Assembly: GCF_021246445.1 (NCBI RefSeq)
Contig: NZ_JAJQXW010000002.1
Span: 372,001-436,000, forward strand
Source: Rhabdothermincola salaria
Lineage (GTDB): Bacteria; Actinomycetota; Acidimicrobiia; Acidimicrobiales; Acidimicrobilacustridaceae
DNA: 64,000 nt
Direction: 5' to 3'
In this document: piece after piece, positions 51,793 to 60,692 of the stretch
How the letters are laid out: each line of letters starts with the position of its first letter
Position numbering within the stretch: position 1 is the first letter of the stretch
Translations under genes and position numbers: made by a program
The notes under the pieces: model-generated
The model's database searches: none
Told to the model about the DNA's origin: nothing
The model's input: only the letters and a program-made list of their open reading frames with translations

Positions 51793-53130
51793 TCAACCAC
51801 CCGAGGTCGACCAGTGCCAGGGCTCGCTCGGGAGGTTGAACAGCCCGTAGCGGGCGGCGTTGGCCGCCAACCACACGAACCCCGGGTCGCTCCGGCTGGT
51901 GATGAAGCGGCCGTTGGCGGTGAAGTCGATGGCGAGGCCCCGTTCGTGGTTGGACATCCCGGGCCGTGCCGTGGGCGGCGAGCACAGGTCCGGAGGCATG
52001 TCCCAGATGGCGTACTGGCTGGTCCCGCAGTTCTGGCGCCGCAGCGCGATCTGCGACTCGCTGCTGCGGTAGCCGCTGCCCCCGAGGCTGATGCCGGCGG
52101 AGCGGGCGGCGTCGAGCAGGGCCGCGACGTTGTCGGCGATGGAGGCGGCCACGGTGATCCCGCCGACCGTGCGCAGCGCCGGCGCCGAGGGGCTGGGACG
52201 CGGTGCAGAGGTGGTCGGCGGGCTCGTGGGCGCGGGAGACGGCGCCGGCGCGGGAGCCGGGGCACCGCCACCCTGCGTGGGAGGGGCCGTCGGAGCGGGG
52301 GCAGGGTTCGTCGGCCCCGGGTCCGAAGGGGCCGGCGGGGGCGGCGGGGGCGGCGGCGGGGCCAACCGGGCCAACGCGGCCGCCACCGCGGCCTCCTCTT
52401 CTCGGATGGTCCGGGCCAGCTCGGCGTCGAGCTCCTCCAGCGCGGCGGCATCGGACAGCCGCTGGTCGAGCCGGGCGCGCAGCGCGGCGGCGAACGCGGC
52501 CTGCTCGTCGCGGGCCGCGGTCAGCGATGCCACCGCCCGCTCGGCGGCCACGGCGTCGGCCTCGGCGTCCACCCGGGCCGCCTCCGCCCGCCGGACCTCC
52601 TCGTCGAGGCGACGCTGGGCGACCCGCACCTGGTCGATGACGTCGACGTCACGACCCGTCCGCATGGTCAGCAGCGCTCGGCGGGTGGCGTCCTCCTGGG
52701 CGGATCCGGCCTCCAGGCGGCGCAGGAGCTCGTCGGCCGGCGGGTCGACGTAGGCGGACACCGCGAACTGCTTCAGGCGTTGCTGCAGACCCATCAGCTC
52801 GAGGGCCTGGACCTCGGCGGCGGCGCGGGCCTCGGCGGCGCGCGTCGCGCTGGCGTCGGCGACCTCGGCGGCGGTGGCCGCCGCCTGCTGTTGCGCCGCC
52901 ACGTTCGCCTCGAGGGCGACGAGGGCATCGGTGACCTGGGCCTGGTCCGCGCTGAGGGCGTCGACCTCCCGGGCCACCTGGGCCTGCTCGCGACGCACCT
53001 CCTCGCGCTCGGCCCGTGCGCTCTGGGCCGGGGCAGGAGCGGGCACGAGCCCGAGGAAGGCCAGCGCACCGAGCGCGCCAGCGACGACACGCACGCGGCG
53101 ATGGCGGGGCAACACGAGTGGCAGGGGCAT
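51793..53130 (-). CDS. Secreted VanY/M15-type peptidase with coiled-coil stalk
   Basis: 445 residues. A signal peptide covers about 1-36 (hydrophobic VVAGALGALAFLGLV, then APAQSA). A long Ala/Glu/Arg-rich coiled coil at about 38-265 is followed by a Pro-rich linker (nine prolines in a row) and a C-terminal M15B/VanY-type domain with SNHERGLAIDF and EPWHWS metal-site motifs. It probably trims peptidoglycan stem peptides, held away from the membrane by the coiled coil, like RipA/NlpC-type proteins with coiled coils. The ATG at 53130 starts at the signal peptide. Confidence 0.9.
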   Translation of the reverse strand: MPLPLVLPRHRRVRVVAGALGALAFLGLVPAPAPAQSARAEREEVRREQAQVAREVDALSADQAQVTDALVALEANVAAQQQAAATAAEVADASATRAAEARAAAEVQALELMGLQQRLKQFAVSAYVDPPADELLRRLEAGSAQEDATRRALLTMRTGRDVDVIDQVRVAQRRLDEEVRRAEAARVDAEADAVAAERAVASLTAARDEQAAFAAALRARLDQRLSDAAALEELDAELARTIREEEAAVAAALARLAPPPPPPPPPAPSDPGPTNPAPAPTAPPTQGGGAPAPAPAPSPAPTSPPTTSAPRPSPSAPALRTVGGITVAASIADNVAALLDAARSAGISLGGSGYRSSESQIALRRQNCGTSQYAIWDMPPDLCSPPTARPGMSNHERGLAIDFTANGRFITSRSDPGFVWLAANAARYGLFNLPSEPWHWSTSGG

Positions 53131-53258
53131 GGCGGTCCTCGGTCGATCGACACGGTCGACGATCAAAGGAAGGCCCATGCTCCGCCCGGGAACAGCGAAA
53201 AGGTAGCGCAGGGCGGGGGCGCGCACCAGGGTCGGTGGGTTGGACCCGGGCGCAGCGC

Positions 53259-53264
53259 TACCGT
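53259..53264 (+). promoter_or_regulatory. -10 box for the nitroreductase gene (leaderless)
   Basis: TACCGT ends 6 nt before the ATG at 53271. Confidence 0.4.
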
Positions 53265-53270
53265 CGGAGC

Positions 53271-53921
53271 ATGCCCACCGCCCCGACGGACCGCGCCGAA
53301 CCGGACCACCGACCGCCTCCCCCGGACGGCAGCGGGGAGCTCGACACCATCGAAGCGGTGGCGTGGCGGCGCCGCTCGAACCTGCGGGTCGACCCCGACC
53401 GCGCCATTCCCCACGACCTCGTCGAACGCCTCTGCCGGCTGGCCTCCTGGGCCCCCAACCACCACAAGACCCGACCCTGGAAGTTCTGTGCGGTCACCGG
53501 CAGCGGCCGCACCGCACTCGGTGCGGCGCTCGCCCAGGAGCTCGCCGGCGGTGGCGAGGAGAACCCGGCCAAGATCGCCAAGGCCCGCATGAAGTACACC
53601 CGGGCCCCGCTGGTGCTGGTGGTGGCATCGAGCGACGGCCCCGACGAGGTGTGCACGGCCGAGAACCGCGACGCCGTGTCGGCGGCGGTGCAGAACCTCC
53701 TGCTGGGCGCCACCGCCTCGGGCCTGGCGTCGCTGTGGTCCACCGGGGCCGCCGCCCGCAGCGCCCGCGTGGCCGAGGTGTGCGGCTTCGACCCGACCGA
53801 CACGGTCGTGGGCCTGGTGTACCTGGGCTGGCCCATCGCCGAGGCCAACGCCCCGGTCGACCGCCCCGAGCCGTTCCTCTGCGTCCTCGACGAGGACCCC
53901 TCCCCCGATCCGGTCACCTGA
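53271..53921 (+). CDS. Nitroreductase family flavoprotein
   Basis: 216 residues. FMN motifs RRRSNLRV near 33-40, ASWAPNHHKTRPWKF near 58-72, and a late AAVQNLLLGATASGLASLWSTG are the nitroreductase signature. These enzymes reduce nitro groups, quinones or enones with NAD(P)H. The first 27 residues are Pro/Asp-rich and probably disordered. It overlaps the next membrane-protein gene as TGATG. Confidence 0.9.
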   Translation: MPTAPTDRAEPDHRPPPPDGSGELDTIEAVAWRRRSNLRVDPDRAIPHDLVERLCRLASWAPNHHKTRPWKFCAVTGSGRTALGAALAQELAGGGEENPAKIAKARMKYTRAPLVLVVASSDGPDEVCTAENRDAVSAAVQNLLLGATASGLASLWSTGAAARSARVAEVCGFDPTDTVVGLVYLGWPIAEANAPVDRPEPFLCVLDEDPSPDPVT

Positions 53922-54481
53922 TGGCCGCCGACTTCGAGGTGGCCCGCAAGGCCCGCATCCGGCGACTGTGGTCGAGCGCCGCATGGTGGATCTTCGTGGC
54001 CGTGTTCGTCTACAACGCCGCCGGCCTGGGCCAGGCCTTCTTCTGGATCCCGGCCGCCTTGTTCGGTGTCGCCGCCGCCGCCACCACCCGCCTGGCCTTC
54101 TCGTCCACCGCGCCGGAACGCTTCGCGCCCTGGCCGGACGCGCTGGCCGAGGCAACCGAGGACCGGCCCTTCGAGACGCCCGCGCACTGGGCCGCCTTCG
54201 AGGGCAACCGTCCGTCGGTGTCCAAGCCGGGGCGATTGCGGGTGGCCGACGGACGGATCTCGTTCTTCACCCTCGACGACGAGGTCCGCTTCGACCTCCC
54301 CGTCGAGAAGATCGAGCTGCCGCTGAAGCCCAGCTTCTCACGGCCCATGCTGCAGATCGACGTGGGCGAGAGCCGTCACCTGATCCGCATGTTCCCGGTC
54401 TGGGACCTGGGGGCCACCTTCGTCGGGCCGGTGGTCGTCGGCGAGTGGTACGACCAGCTCCACGACCTCGGGGCCTCCTGA
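53921..54481 (+). CDS. Hypothetical two-helix membrane protein (tandem paralogue 1)
   Basis: 186 residues. Two adjoining transmembrane helices at about 20-60 precede a soluble domain with strands GRLRVADGRISFFTLDD, then FPVWDLGATFVGPVVVGEWYDQL. The layout looks like a PH-like domain on a membrane hairpin, though no family is recognised with certainty. The ATG overlaps the nitroreductase stop. It is followed after 10 bp by a paralogue with the same two-part structure. Confidence 0.75.
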   Translation: MAADFEVARKARIRRLWSSAAWWIFVAVFVYNAAGLGQAFFWIPAALFGVAAAATTRLAFSSTAPERFAPWPDALAEATEDRPFETPAHWAAFEGNRPSVSKPGRLRVADGRISFFTLDDEVRFDLPVEKIELPLKPSFSRPMLQIDVGESRHLIRMFPVWDLGATFVGPVVVGEWYDQLHDLGAS

Positions 54482-54491
54482 GCCCCACCCC

Positions 54492-55139
54492 GTGAACGGC
54501 ACCGGCTCGGGCCCTGCGCCCCACGCCGACCCGAACCCGTTGCGGAGCCGGGCCCGGCGCCGTCGCCGCGTCGAGCTGCTCGCCGGGTGGGTGGTGCTGG
54601 TGGTGCTGGTGGTGGCCCTCGTGGCCGGTGGTCCCTGGCTGCTGGTCATCCCCGGGCTGGCCGTCGCCGCGCTGGTGCTGGCCAACACGGTGGCCGCCGC
54701 CACGGGCCGTGGTCCCGAGGAGCAGGCCCTCACCCCCGGCCGCCTGTCGCGGGCCGCGCCGGACCGAGATCCGGTGGCGGTGCCGGCCACCTGGGCGCCT
54801 CGCCGCCACGCCCCCGACCGCCACCGCCACGAGGGCCAGCTCCGCTGGGGCGACGGTCGCCTCCGCTTCACCGTCGAGCGAGCGGCGGCCGGGCGACGGA
54901 CGACGGCGGCGTCGCCGCTGTCGGGGATGTGCCTCCTCGACGCCGAACCGTGGGAGCTGCGCCTCGGACCGGCCCCGACCCTGTGGCGACCCCAGCTGGT
55001 GCTCCACCACGGGGCCGACACCCATGTCCTGGATCTGTGCCCGGGCTGGGACCTGGCCGGCGTCGGCGTCGGGGTGCTCCTGGCTGCCGAGTGGCACCAC
55101 CAGCTCGAGGGGGTCGGCGTCGACACCGCCACGCCGTGA
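54492..55139 (+). CDS. Hypothetical two-helix membrane protein (tandem paralogue 2)
   Basis: 215 residues, aligned with the preceding gene: a basic N-terminus, two transmembrane helices at about 27-68, then GQLRWGDGRLRFTVE and a C-terminal CPGWDLAGVGVGVLLAAEWHHQL matching FPVWDLGATFVGPVVVGEWYDQL of its neighbour. It has more Arg, Ala and His than paralogue 1. The GTG start follows the previous stop by 10 bp. Function unknown; the duplication is old. Confidence 0.75.
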   Translation: MNGTGSGPAPHADPNPLRSRARRRRRVELLAGWVVLVVLVVALVAGGPWLLVIPGLAVAALVLANTVAAATGRGPEEQALTPGRLSRAAPDRDPVAVPATWAPRRHAPDRHRHEGQLRWGDGRLRFTVERAAAGRRTTAASPLSGMCLLDAEPWELRLGPAPTLWRPQLVLHHGADTHVLDLCPGWDLAGVGVGVLLAAEWHHQLEGVGVDTATP

Positions 55140-55181
55140 CGGGGGGCATCCGACGACACCGGTCGCGGCGCGCTGCGACGC

Positions 55182-55631
55182 TCAGGACCACCGCAGCCCG
55201 TGGTCGTCGACCGCGGCCTCGAGCGCCCGCACCAGCGCCTCGGGCTCGCCCCCGCAGGCGTCGAGGGCCCCGGCGTCGAGCACCATCACCGCCTCGGTGC
55301 GATCCGACACGCTCCCGGCCGAGGCCACCAGCGCCACCACGCACGGGGTGCGGCCGTCGGTCAGGGCCACCACCTCGGGGGCGCGTTCGTCGAGGTGGAC
55401 CAGGTCGAACGGCACGGGCAGACCGGCTGCGCAGCGGGCGAACTCCGGCTTGGCCCGGAACGGGCCATGGGTGATGTCGCACAGGGCGCAGTGGGCTCGG
55501 CCGAGGCGGGCCCCCACCCAGTAGGCCACCTCCCCGGTGAGGCTGCCCTTGGCGTGGTAGACGCCCACCAGCCGCACCACGCGTGATCCCCGTGGGTCGG
55601 GGGCCGGGTCGGCACCGTCGGTGTCGGTCAC
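55182..55631 (-). CDS. Hypothetical protein with CALCDITH motif
   Basis: 149 residues. A conserved-looking core VGVYHAKGSLTGEVAYWVG and HCALCDITHG may bind a metal through Cys and His, but no named family is recognised. It overlaps the amine oxidase start region by four bases (ATGA at 55628-55631), so the two genes are coupled, and this one is upstream. The rest is soluble alpha/beta. Function unknown. Confidence 0.7.
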   Translation of the reverse strand: MTDTDGADPAPDPRGSRVVRLVGVYHAKGSLTGEVAYWVGARLGRAHCALCDITHGPFRAKPEFARCAAGLPVPFDLVHLDERAPEVVALTDGRTPCVVALVASAGSVSDRTEAVMVLDAGALDACGGEPEALVRALEAAVDDHGLRWS

Positions 55632-57016
55632 GGGCGCAGGATCCGCCGGATCTCGTCGGCCGTGCGCTCACCGGATTCCACCGCGCCGTCCATGTACCCG
55701 CTCCACACCGTGCCGGTCTCGGCCCCCGCCCAGTGGAGGGGCCCGCAGGGGCGGGTGAGGGCGGGGCCGAGCTGCGTCCAGGCGCCGGGCGGGAGGTGGG
55801 CGCCGTAGCAGCCGCGCGTCCACTCCTCCGCCTGCCAGTCCTGGGCCACGAACTCCACCGGGTGGGCGGCGCGAGGCCCGAAGTGGTGCACCAGGGCGCC
55901 CAGCACCGCCCCGCGTCGGTCGTCGGGGCCGAGCCGACCGAGCTCGATGGCCGACCGGCCCTCGACGAAGGCCAGCAGCACTCCCGGGGTCCCCGACGGC
56001 GGCGAGTTGTCGAACGTGACCTTCACCGGCGGTCGGTCGGTGGCGGCTTGGCCGTTGAGGCCGTCGTCGCGCCAGAACGGGGTCTCGTAGACCGCCATCG
56101 TCTTGATGACGGCGCCGGCGGGCATGCGCTGGGTGAGCTGATCGCGGTCGGCGGGGAGCGCCGGGGCGTAGGCGATCCGTCCGGCGAGCGTGGGCGGCAC
56201 GGCCACGATCGCCCGGCGGGCCCGCACGACGAGCCCGTCGGCCCGCACTTCGACCCCACCACCGGCGGCCGGACCGTGGGCGATGCTGCGCACCGGGTGA
56301 CCCAGGCGGACCCGGTCGCCGAGGGAGGCGGCCATCCGCACGGCGATGAGCTGGGTGCCGCCGACGACGCGGTCCTGCTGGGCCCCGCCCCGGGTGCTCA
56401 ACAAGGCGTCGACCCCGGTGCCGGAGTGGACGTAGAAGAGCGCGTGCAGCGCCGAGAACGAGGTGGGCTCGGCGGCGAAGACGGCGTCGGCGACCGTGCG
56501 GAGGTACTCGGCGCCGGCCCGGGTGAAGGTGGACCGGCGGATCCAGGTCTCCCACGTCATCCGGTCGAGCCGTTCGGCGTCGGGCGCCTCCCACGGCGCG
56601 TCCAGCGGCACCCGCCGAGCCTGGCGGTCCAGCCGGGTCTGGGCCTGGAGCACGTCGGCCAGCACGAACGGGCTGAGGCGCGGGTACGGCCCGCGGTAGC
56701 GCCGCAGGTCGCCGCCCAAGCCCACCAAGCTGTCGCCTCGCGTCCAGGTGGGGTGGGTGGCGAGGCCGAGCTCGTCGAGGAGGGCGTGGATGCGGTGCTG
56801 GCCGGGACCGACCCACTGGCCCCCCACCTCCACTACCGAGCCGTCGGCCAAGGTGTGGTCGAGCAGGCGGCCGCCCACACGGTCACGGGCCTCGACCACG
56901 ACCACGTCGAGGCCGTCGGCCACCAGGCGCCGGGCCGCGGTCAGCCCCGCCAGCCCGGCCCCGACCACCACGACGTCGGTCTCCACGAACTCGCTCTCGG
57001 CCCCCCGATCGCCCAT
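55628..57016 (-). CDS. Flavin-containing amine oxidase family protein
   Basis: 462 residues. The FAD motif VVGAGLAGLTAARRL is near 17-31, followed by RVGGRLLDH, a substrate-domain middle part, and a C-terminal GAETGTVWSGYMDGAVESGERTA flavin motif. It resembles monoamine oxidase/putrescine oxidase-type enzymes. The ATG at 57016 begins just before the FAD motif. It ends overlapping the hypothetical CALCDITH gene, which follows it in the same transcript direction upstream-to-downstream. Confidence 0.9.
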   Translation of the reverse strand: MGDRGAESEFVETDVVVVGAGLAGLTAARRLVADGLDVVVVEARDRVGGRLLDHTLADGSVVEVGGQWVGPGQHRIHALLDELGLATHPTWTRGDSLVGLGGDLRRYRGPYPRLSPFVLADVLQAQTRLDRQARRVPLDAPWEAPDAERLDRMTWETWIRRSTFTRAGAEYLRTVADAVFAAEPTSFSALHALFYVHSGTGVDALLSTRGGAQQDRVVGGTQLIAVRMAASLGDRVRLGHPVRSIAHGPAAGGGVEVRADGLVVRARRAIVAVPPTLAGRIAYAPALPADRDQLTQRMPAGAVIKTMAVYETPFWRDDGLNGQAATDRPPVKVTFDNSPPSGTPGVLLAFVEGRSAIELGRLGPDDRRGAVLGALVHHFGPRAAHPVEFVAQDWQAEEWTRGCYGAHLPPGAWTQLGPALTRPCGPLHWAGAETGTVWSGYMDGAVESGERTADEIRRILRP

Positions 57017-57074
57017 GGTCCGCGAGTCTGCCAGCCCCCTCGGCGTCGAGGACGTCCGTGCCAGCATGGGCCCC

Positions 57075-57860
57075 ATGACCGACGTCGCGCCCCCCGTGGA
57101 CCCTTCCCTCGTCGATGACGCGGTGGCCATCGCCACGGAGGCCGGGGCGCTCACCCTGCGGTGGTTCGCCGACGAGAGCCTCGAGGTGGAGAAGAAGGGC
57201 GACGGGACTCCCGTCACCGCGGCCGACAAGGCCGCCGAGCGCCGGGTGCGCGAGCTGCTGGCCGCCCGCCACCCCGACGACGCCGTGCTGGGCGAGGAGG
57301 AGGACGACGTCGAGGGCACCTCCGGTCGTCGCTGGATCGTCGATCCCATCGACGGCACCAAGGCCTTCACCCGCGGCGTCCCGCTCTACTCCACCCTCCT
57401 CGCCGTCATCGACGAGCACGGGCCGGCGGTCGGCGTGATCGATCTGCCTGCGCTCGGCCACACCGTGTGGGCCGGCCGGGGACGGGGCTGCTTCCTCGAC
57501 GGCCACCCCACCGGCGTGAGCGGGCGCAGCGAGCCCGCCGATTGCGTGCTGTCCACCAGCGGCTACTCGTGGTGGCCCGACGCGGCCCTCCTGGCCGTGA
57601 AGCACGCCGGCTTCCAGCTGCGCACGTGGGGCGACGGCTACGGGTACGCCCTGGTGGCCACTGGCGCCATCGAGGCCATGGTCGATCCGGAGGTGTCGCT
57701 GTGGGACGTGGCCCCCATGCCGGTGATCGTGTCCGAGGCCGGGGGTCGCTTCACCGACGCGGAGGGCGCCGAGCTCGATCTGCGCCCGGGGGCCAGGGTC
57801 TCCGGTGTGGCCACCAACGGCCTCGTGCACGACCACGTCCTCGCCTGCCTGGGCGACTGA
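57075..57860 (+). CDS. Inositol monophosphatase family protein
   Basis: 261 residues with Li-sensitive phosphatase motifs: KGDGTPVTAADKAAE, LGEEEDD (metal Glu), IVDPIDGTKAF (DPxDGT), and late SLWDVAPMPVIVSEAGG. It may be histidinol-phosphatase (HisN type) or inositol monophosphatase; these cannot be separated by eye, and the absence of his genes nearby leaves it open. The ATG at 57075 is one of two in frame, the other at 57066. Confidence 0.92.
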   Translation: MTDVAPPVDPSLVDDAVAIATEAGALTLRWFADESLEVEKKGDGTPVTAADKAAERRVRELLAARHPDDAVLGEEEDDVEGTSGRRWIVDPIDGTKAFTRGVPLYSTLLAVIDEHGPAVGVIDLPALGHTVWAGRGRGCFLDGHPTGVSGRSEPADCVLSTSGYSWWPDAALLAVKHAGFQLRTWGDGYGYALVATGAIEAMVDPEVSLWDVAPMPVIVSEAGGRFTDAEGAELDLRPGARVSGVATNGLVHDHVLACLGD

Positions 57861-57930
57861 AGCCCCGGTGGCCCACCAGTCCGCGGTTCGCCGACGTGAC
57901 CGCCGTTCGCGAGTGGGCGAACATGGCCCG

Positions 57931-59892
57931 GTGACCGCCGTCGACCCTTCCGTGGCCTGCCCCTCCCGGCGGGCGGCGCCGGTCCTGGTGGCCGTGGGTG
58001 TGCTCACCCTGGTCCTGGTGCTGGCCACGGCGGCCCCGGCCGGGGCCCATGCCAGCGTGATCACCACCAGCCCGGCCGACGGCCAATCGGTGCCCGAGCC
58101 GCCCACCACCTTCACCGTGACCTTCACCGAGGCGGTCGACACCCAACTGGGCGGGTTGAGCGTGCTCGACGGCGACGGCAACCGGGTCGACCTGGACGAC
58201 ACGACGAGCGAGGACGCCGGGCGGCTCCTGAGCGTCGGACTCGAGCCGGACCTGGCGGAGGGCACCTATGTGGGCACCTGGCGGGTCGTGTCCGCCGATG
58301 GCCACCCCATCAGCGGGTCGGTGCTGTTCGCGGTCGGCACCGTCGTCGACCCCTCCGGCCTCGACGTCCTCACCGCTCGCACCGACCCCGGGTGGGAGGT
58401 GGCCGGCACGGTGGCCCGCTTCGCCACCTTCGTCGCCGCGCTCCTGGCGGCCGGCATGGGCTTCTTCCTCGCCTTCGTCCACGACCAACGCCGCGACCGC
58501 TGGAGGCTGGCTCCGGTGGTGCGCCTGGCCACGCTGGCCGGCCTGTTCGGGATCCTCGCCACGGTCGGCGCCCAAGCGGCCCTGGCCACCGGCCGGGGCC
58601 TCGACGCCGCCACCGACCTCGACGTCGTCCGCACCGTGCTCACCGAGTCGCTGGGGTGGCAGGCCGTCGTGCTCCTGGCCGGCCTCGCCCTCGTCCACCT
58701 GTCCACCGACACCCAGAAGCTCCTCGTGGCCCAGGGCTGCGCCTTCTACGGCGGGTTGGCGGTCAGCGCGTCGTTCGTCCTGTGGGGCCACGCCACCGAG
58801 GCTCCGTACCGGTGGCTGTCGGTCCTCGCCGACGGCACCCACGTGGCGACCGCCGCCGTGTGGTTCGGGGGCCTGGTCGGCCTCGCCCTCACCCTGAGCC
58901 AACGCGCCTCGGCGCTCGCCGGCGCCCCCGACCCCGATCTCCCGGCGCGTCCCGACAGCACCGACAGCACCGACAGCACCGACAGCACCGACAGCACCCT
59001 CAGCACCGTGGCGGCGCCGTCCTCGACCACGCTCACCCTCGACGACTCGGCTCTGGTGGCCACGGCCAGCCCCACTGGTGTCCGCACCGATCGGCGGGCC
59101 CGTCGAGACCTGCTGCGCTCCACCGCAGTGGTGGTGGGGCGCTTCTCCACTGCCGCCACCGTCTCGGTGATCGGCGTGCTCGTCACCGGCCTGGCCATGA
59201 CCTGGATCCAGTCCGGGGGTTCGCCCTCGGCCCTGTGGTCCACGACCTACGGTCGCCTCCTGCTCGCCAAGGTGGCGCTGGTCGGGGCGGTCGTCGTGCT
59301 CGGCGCCTACAACCGCCAACGCCTGGTCCCCTCCCTCACCGCCGTCCCCGTCGACCCTTCCGACGACGCAGTGGCCACCGCCTCCACCCCCGCCGACGAG
59401 CCCCTCGACGACCCCGGGGAGACCACCGACGCCGCGAGCACCGAGGGCTGGCATCGGCTGCGGGGCACGCTGTTGGTGGAAATCGTCGTCATCCTCGCCG
59501 TGCTCGCCCTCACCGCGGTCCTGGTCAACGTCACCCCGGCCCGCACCGCAGCCGACGACCGCGGCGGAACCGTCTCGCTGCAGGGGGCCGCCGGCGACGG
59601 CACCGTGGAACTCACCATCGACCCCGCTCGCGCCGGGCCCAACACCCTCCGGGTGCAGTACCTCGACCCGGACGGCCGACCTCTCGACGTGGCCACCGAC
59701 CTGCGTGTCGAGTTCCGCCTCCCCGAGGCCGACCTCGGCCCGATCAGCCGGGATGTCGTCAAGGTCGGTCCCGGGACGTTCGTGGTGGAGGGCTCCGAGC
59801 TCTCGATCCCCGGTCGCTGGGAGATCGCCCTCGCCGTGCGCCCCTCGGACTTCCGTGAGGTCCGCACCCCCTTCGTCATCGACATCCCCTGA
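57931..59892 (+). CDS. CopC-CopD fusion, copper resistance/transport protein
   Basis: 653 residues. A signal-anchor at about 17-38 ends APAGA-HASV, so cleavage would leave a mature His at the N terminus, as in CopC. The CopC domain covers about 39-135 (ITTSPADG, SADGHPISGS with a second His). Eight or so transmembrane helices of a CopD domain follow at about 165-470, with GHATEAPYRW and VATAAVWFGGLVG, interrupted by a low-complexity loop of Asp-Ser-Thr repeats. A C-terminal extracellular-type beta domain ends the protein. Encoded 17 bp before a YcnI-type gene: a copper unit. Confidence 0.9.
   Translation: MTAVDPSVACPSRRAAPVLVAVGVLTLVLVLATAAPAGAHASVITTSPADGQSVPEPPTTFTVTFTEAVDTQLGGLSVLDGDGNRVDLDDTTSEDAGRLLSVGLEPDLAEGTYVGTWRVVSADGHPISGSVLFAVGTVVDPSGLDVLTARTDPGWEVAGTVARFATFVAALLAAGMGFFLAFVHDQRRDRWRLAPVVRLATLAGLFGILATVGAQAALATGRGLDAATDLDVVRTVLTESLGWQAVVLLAGLALVHLSTDTQKLLVAQGCAFYGGLAVSASFVLWGHATEAPYRWLSVLADGTHVATAAVWFGGLVGLALTLSQRASALAGAPDPDLPARPDSTDSTDSTDSTDSTLSTVAAPSSTTLTLDDSALVATASPTGVRTDRRARRDLLRSTAVVVGRFSTAATVSVIGVLVTGLAMTWIQSGGSPSALWSTTYGRLLLAKVALVGAVVVLGAYNRQRLVPSLTAVPVDPSDDAVATASTPADEPLDDPGETTDAASTEGWHRLRGTLLVEIVVILAVLALTAVLVNVTPARTAADDRGGTVSLQGAAGDGTVELTIDPARAGPNTLRVQYLDPDGRPLDVATDLRVEFRLPEADLGPISRDVVKVGPGTFVVEGSELSIPGRWEIALAVRPSDFREVRTPFVIDIP
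58954..59007 (+). repeat. 9-bp tandem repeat in the copCD gene
   Basis: Five perfect GACAGCACC copies (58954-58998) plus a variant CTCAGCACC encode Asp-Ser-Thr repeats in a loop between predicted membrane helices. Copy changes keep the frame. Confidence 0.95.
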
Positions 59893-59909
59893 CCCCCATC
59901 CGGAGCACC

Positions 59910-60644
59910 ATGCCCCCCTTCAACTCCTCCCCCGACCGATCCAGCCCGCGTCGCCACCGCCCCACCCGTGCGGTCATCGCCGCGCTGGCCCTGTCGGGAA
60001 CCGTCGCCCTCGTCGCGCCCACCGCTCCGGCCGCGGCCCACGTCACCTCGGCCGAGGAGCCGGTGGTCGCCGGGGAGCGCACCCCCGTGACCTTCAGCTT
60101 CGACCACGGATGCGCCGGCCAGCCCACCACCTCGTTGCGGGTGCAGATCCCCGACGGGGTCAGCGACGTGGCCGCCGAGGCCCCAGAGGGCTGGACCTCG
60201 ACGGTGACCGACGACGAGCTGCGGTGGGACGGAGGCTCGATCCCCGACGGCGAGACCGTCCCGTTCGTGGCCACCATGGTCGTGACCGCCCCGGAGGACA
60301 CCACCCTGCACTTCCCGACCATCCAGGGCTGCCCCACCGCCGAAGAGGCCTGGATCCAGATCCCCGACGCGTCGAACCCCGAGCCCGACTACCCGGCGCC
60401 CAGCATCGTGGTGGGCACCACGACCGACGCCACCTTGGCCGACGAGCCCCAGGGCACCGAAGCCGCCGCGGCCACCACCCCGACCACACGCCCCCCGCTC
60501 GAGGACAGCCCCATCGCCAGCCGCGAGGTCGACCGCTCCACCTCGGGCCTGATCGTGTTCATCGGGGTGATGGTGGTCATCATCGGCGGCGCGGTGGTCC
60601 TCTACCTCGTGTACCGACCCAAGCGGGGCTCCTCCGAGAGCTGA
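59910..60644 (+). CDS. YcnI-like DUF1775 copper-associated protein
   Basis: 244 residues. Signal peptide with predicted cleavage before His (APAAA-HVTSAEEP), then a DUF1775 domain at about 46-155 (PVTFSFDHGC, WTSTVTDDELRWDGG, GCPTAEEAWIQIP), an acidic Thr-rich linker, and a C-terminal transmembrane helix at about 210-232 followed by a basic tail. YcnI binds copper with an N-terminal His. It follows copCD by 17 bp. The missing metal-binding sequence would need checking after processing. Confidence 0.88.
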   Translation: MPPFNSSPDRSSPRRHRPTRAVIAALALSGTVALVAPTAPAAAHVTSAEEPVVAGERTPVTFSFDHGCAGQPTTSLRVQIPDGVSDVAAEAPEGWTSTVTDDELRWDGGSIPDGETVPFVATMVVTAPEDTTLHFPTIQGCPTAEEAWIQIPDASNPEPDYPAPSIVVGTTTDATLADEPQGTEAAAATTPTTRPPLEDSPIASREVDRSTSGLIVFIGVMVVIIGGAVVLYLVYRPKRGSSES

Positions 60645-60670
60645 CCGGACGGCGTCGGGCCGGTCGCTCG

Positions 60671-60690
60671 GGCACCGGCCCCGCGGTGCC
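60671..60690. terminator. Hairpin between convergent YcnI and sigma-factor genes
   Basis: GGCACCG (60671-60677) pairs with CGGTGCC (60684-60690), loop GCCCCG, in the 48-bp gap between two convergent genes. Confidence 0.5.
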
Positions 60691-60692
60691 GG

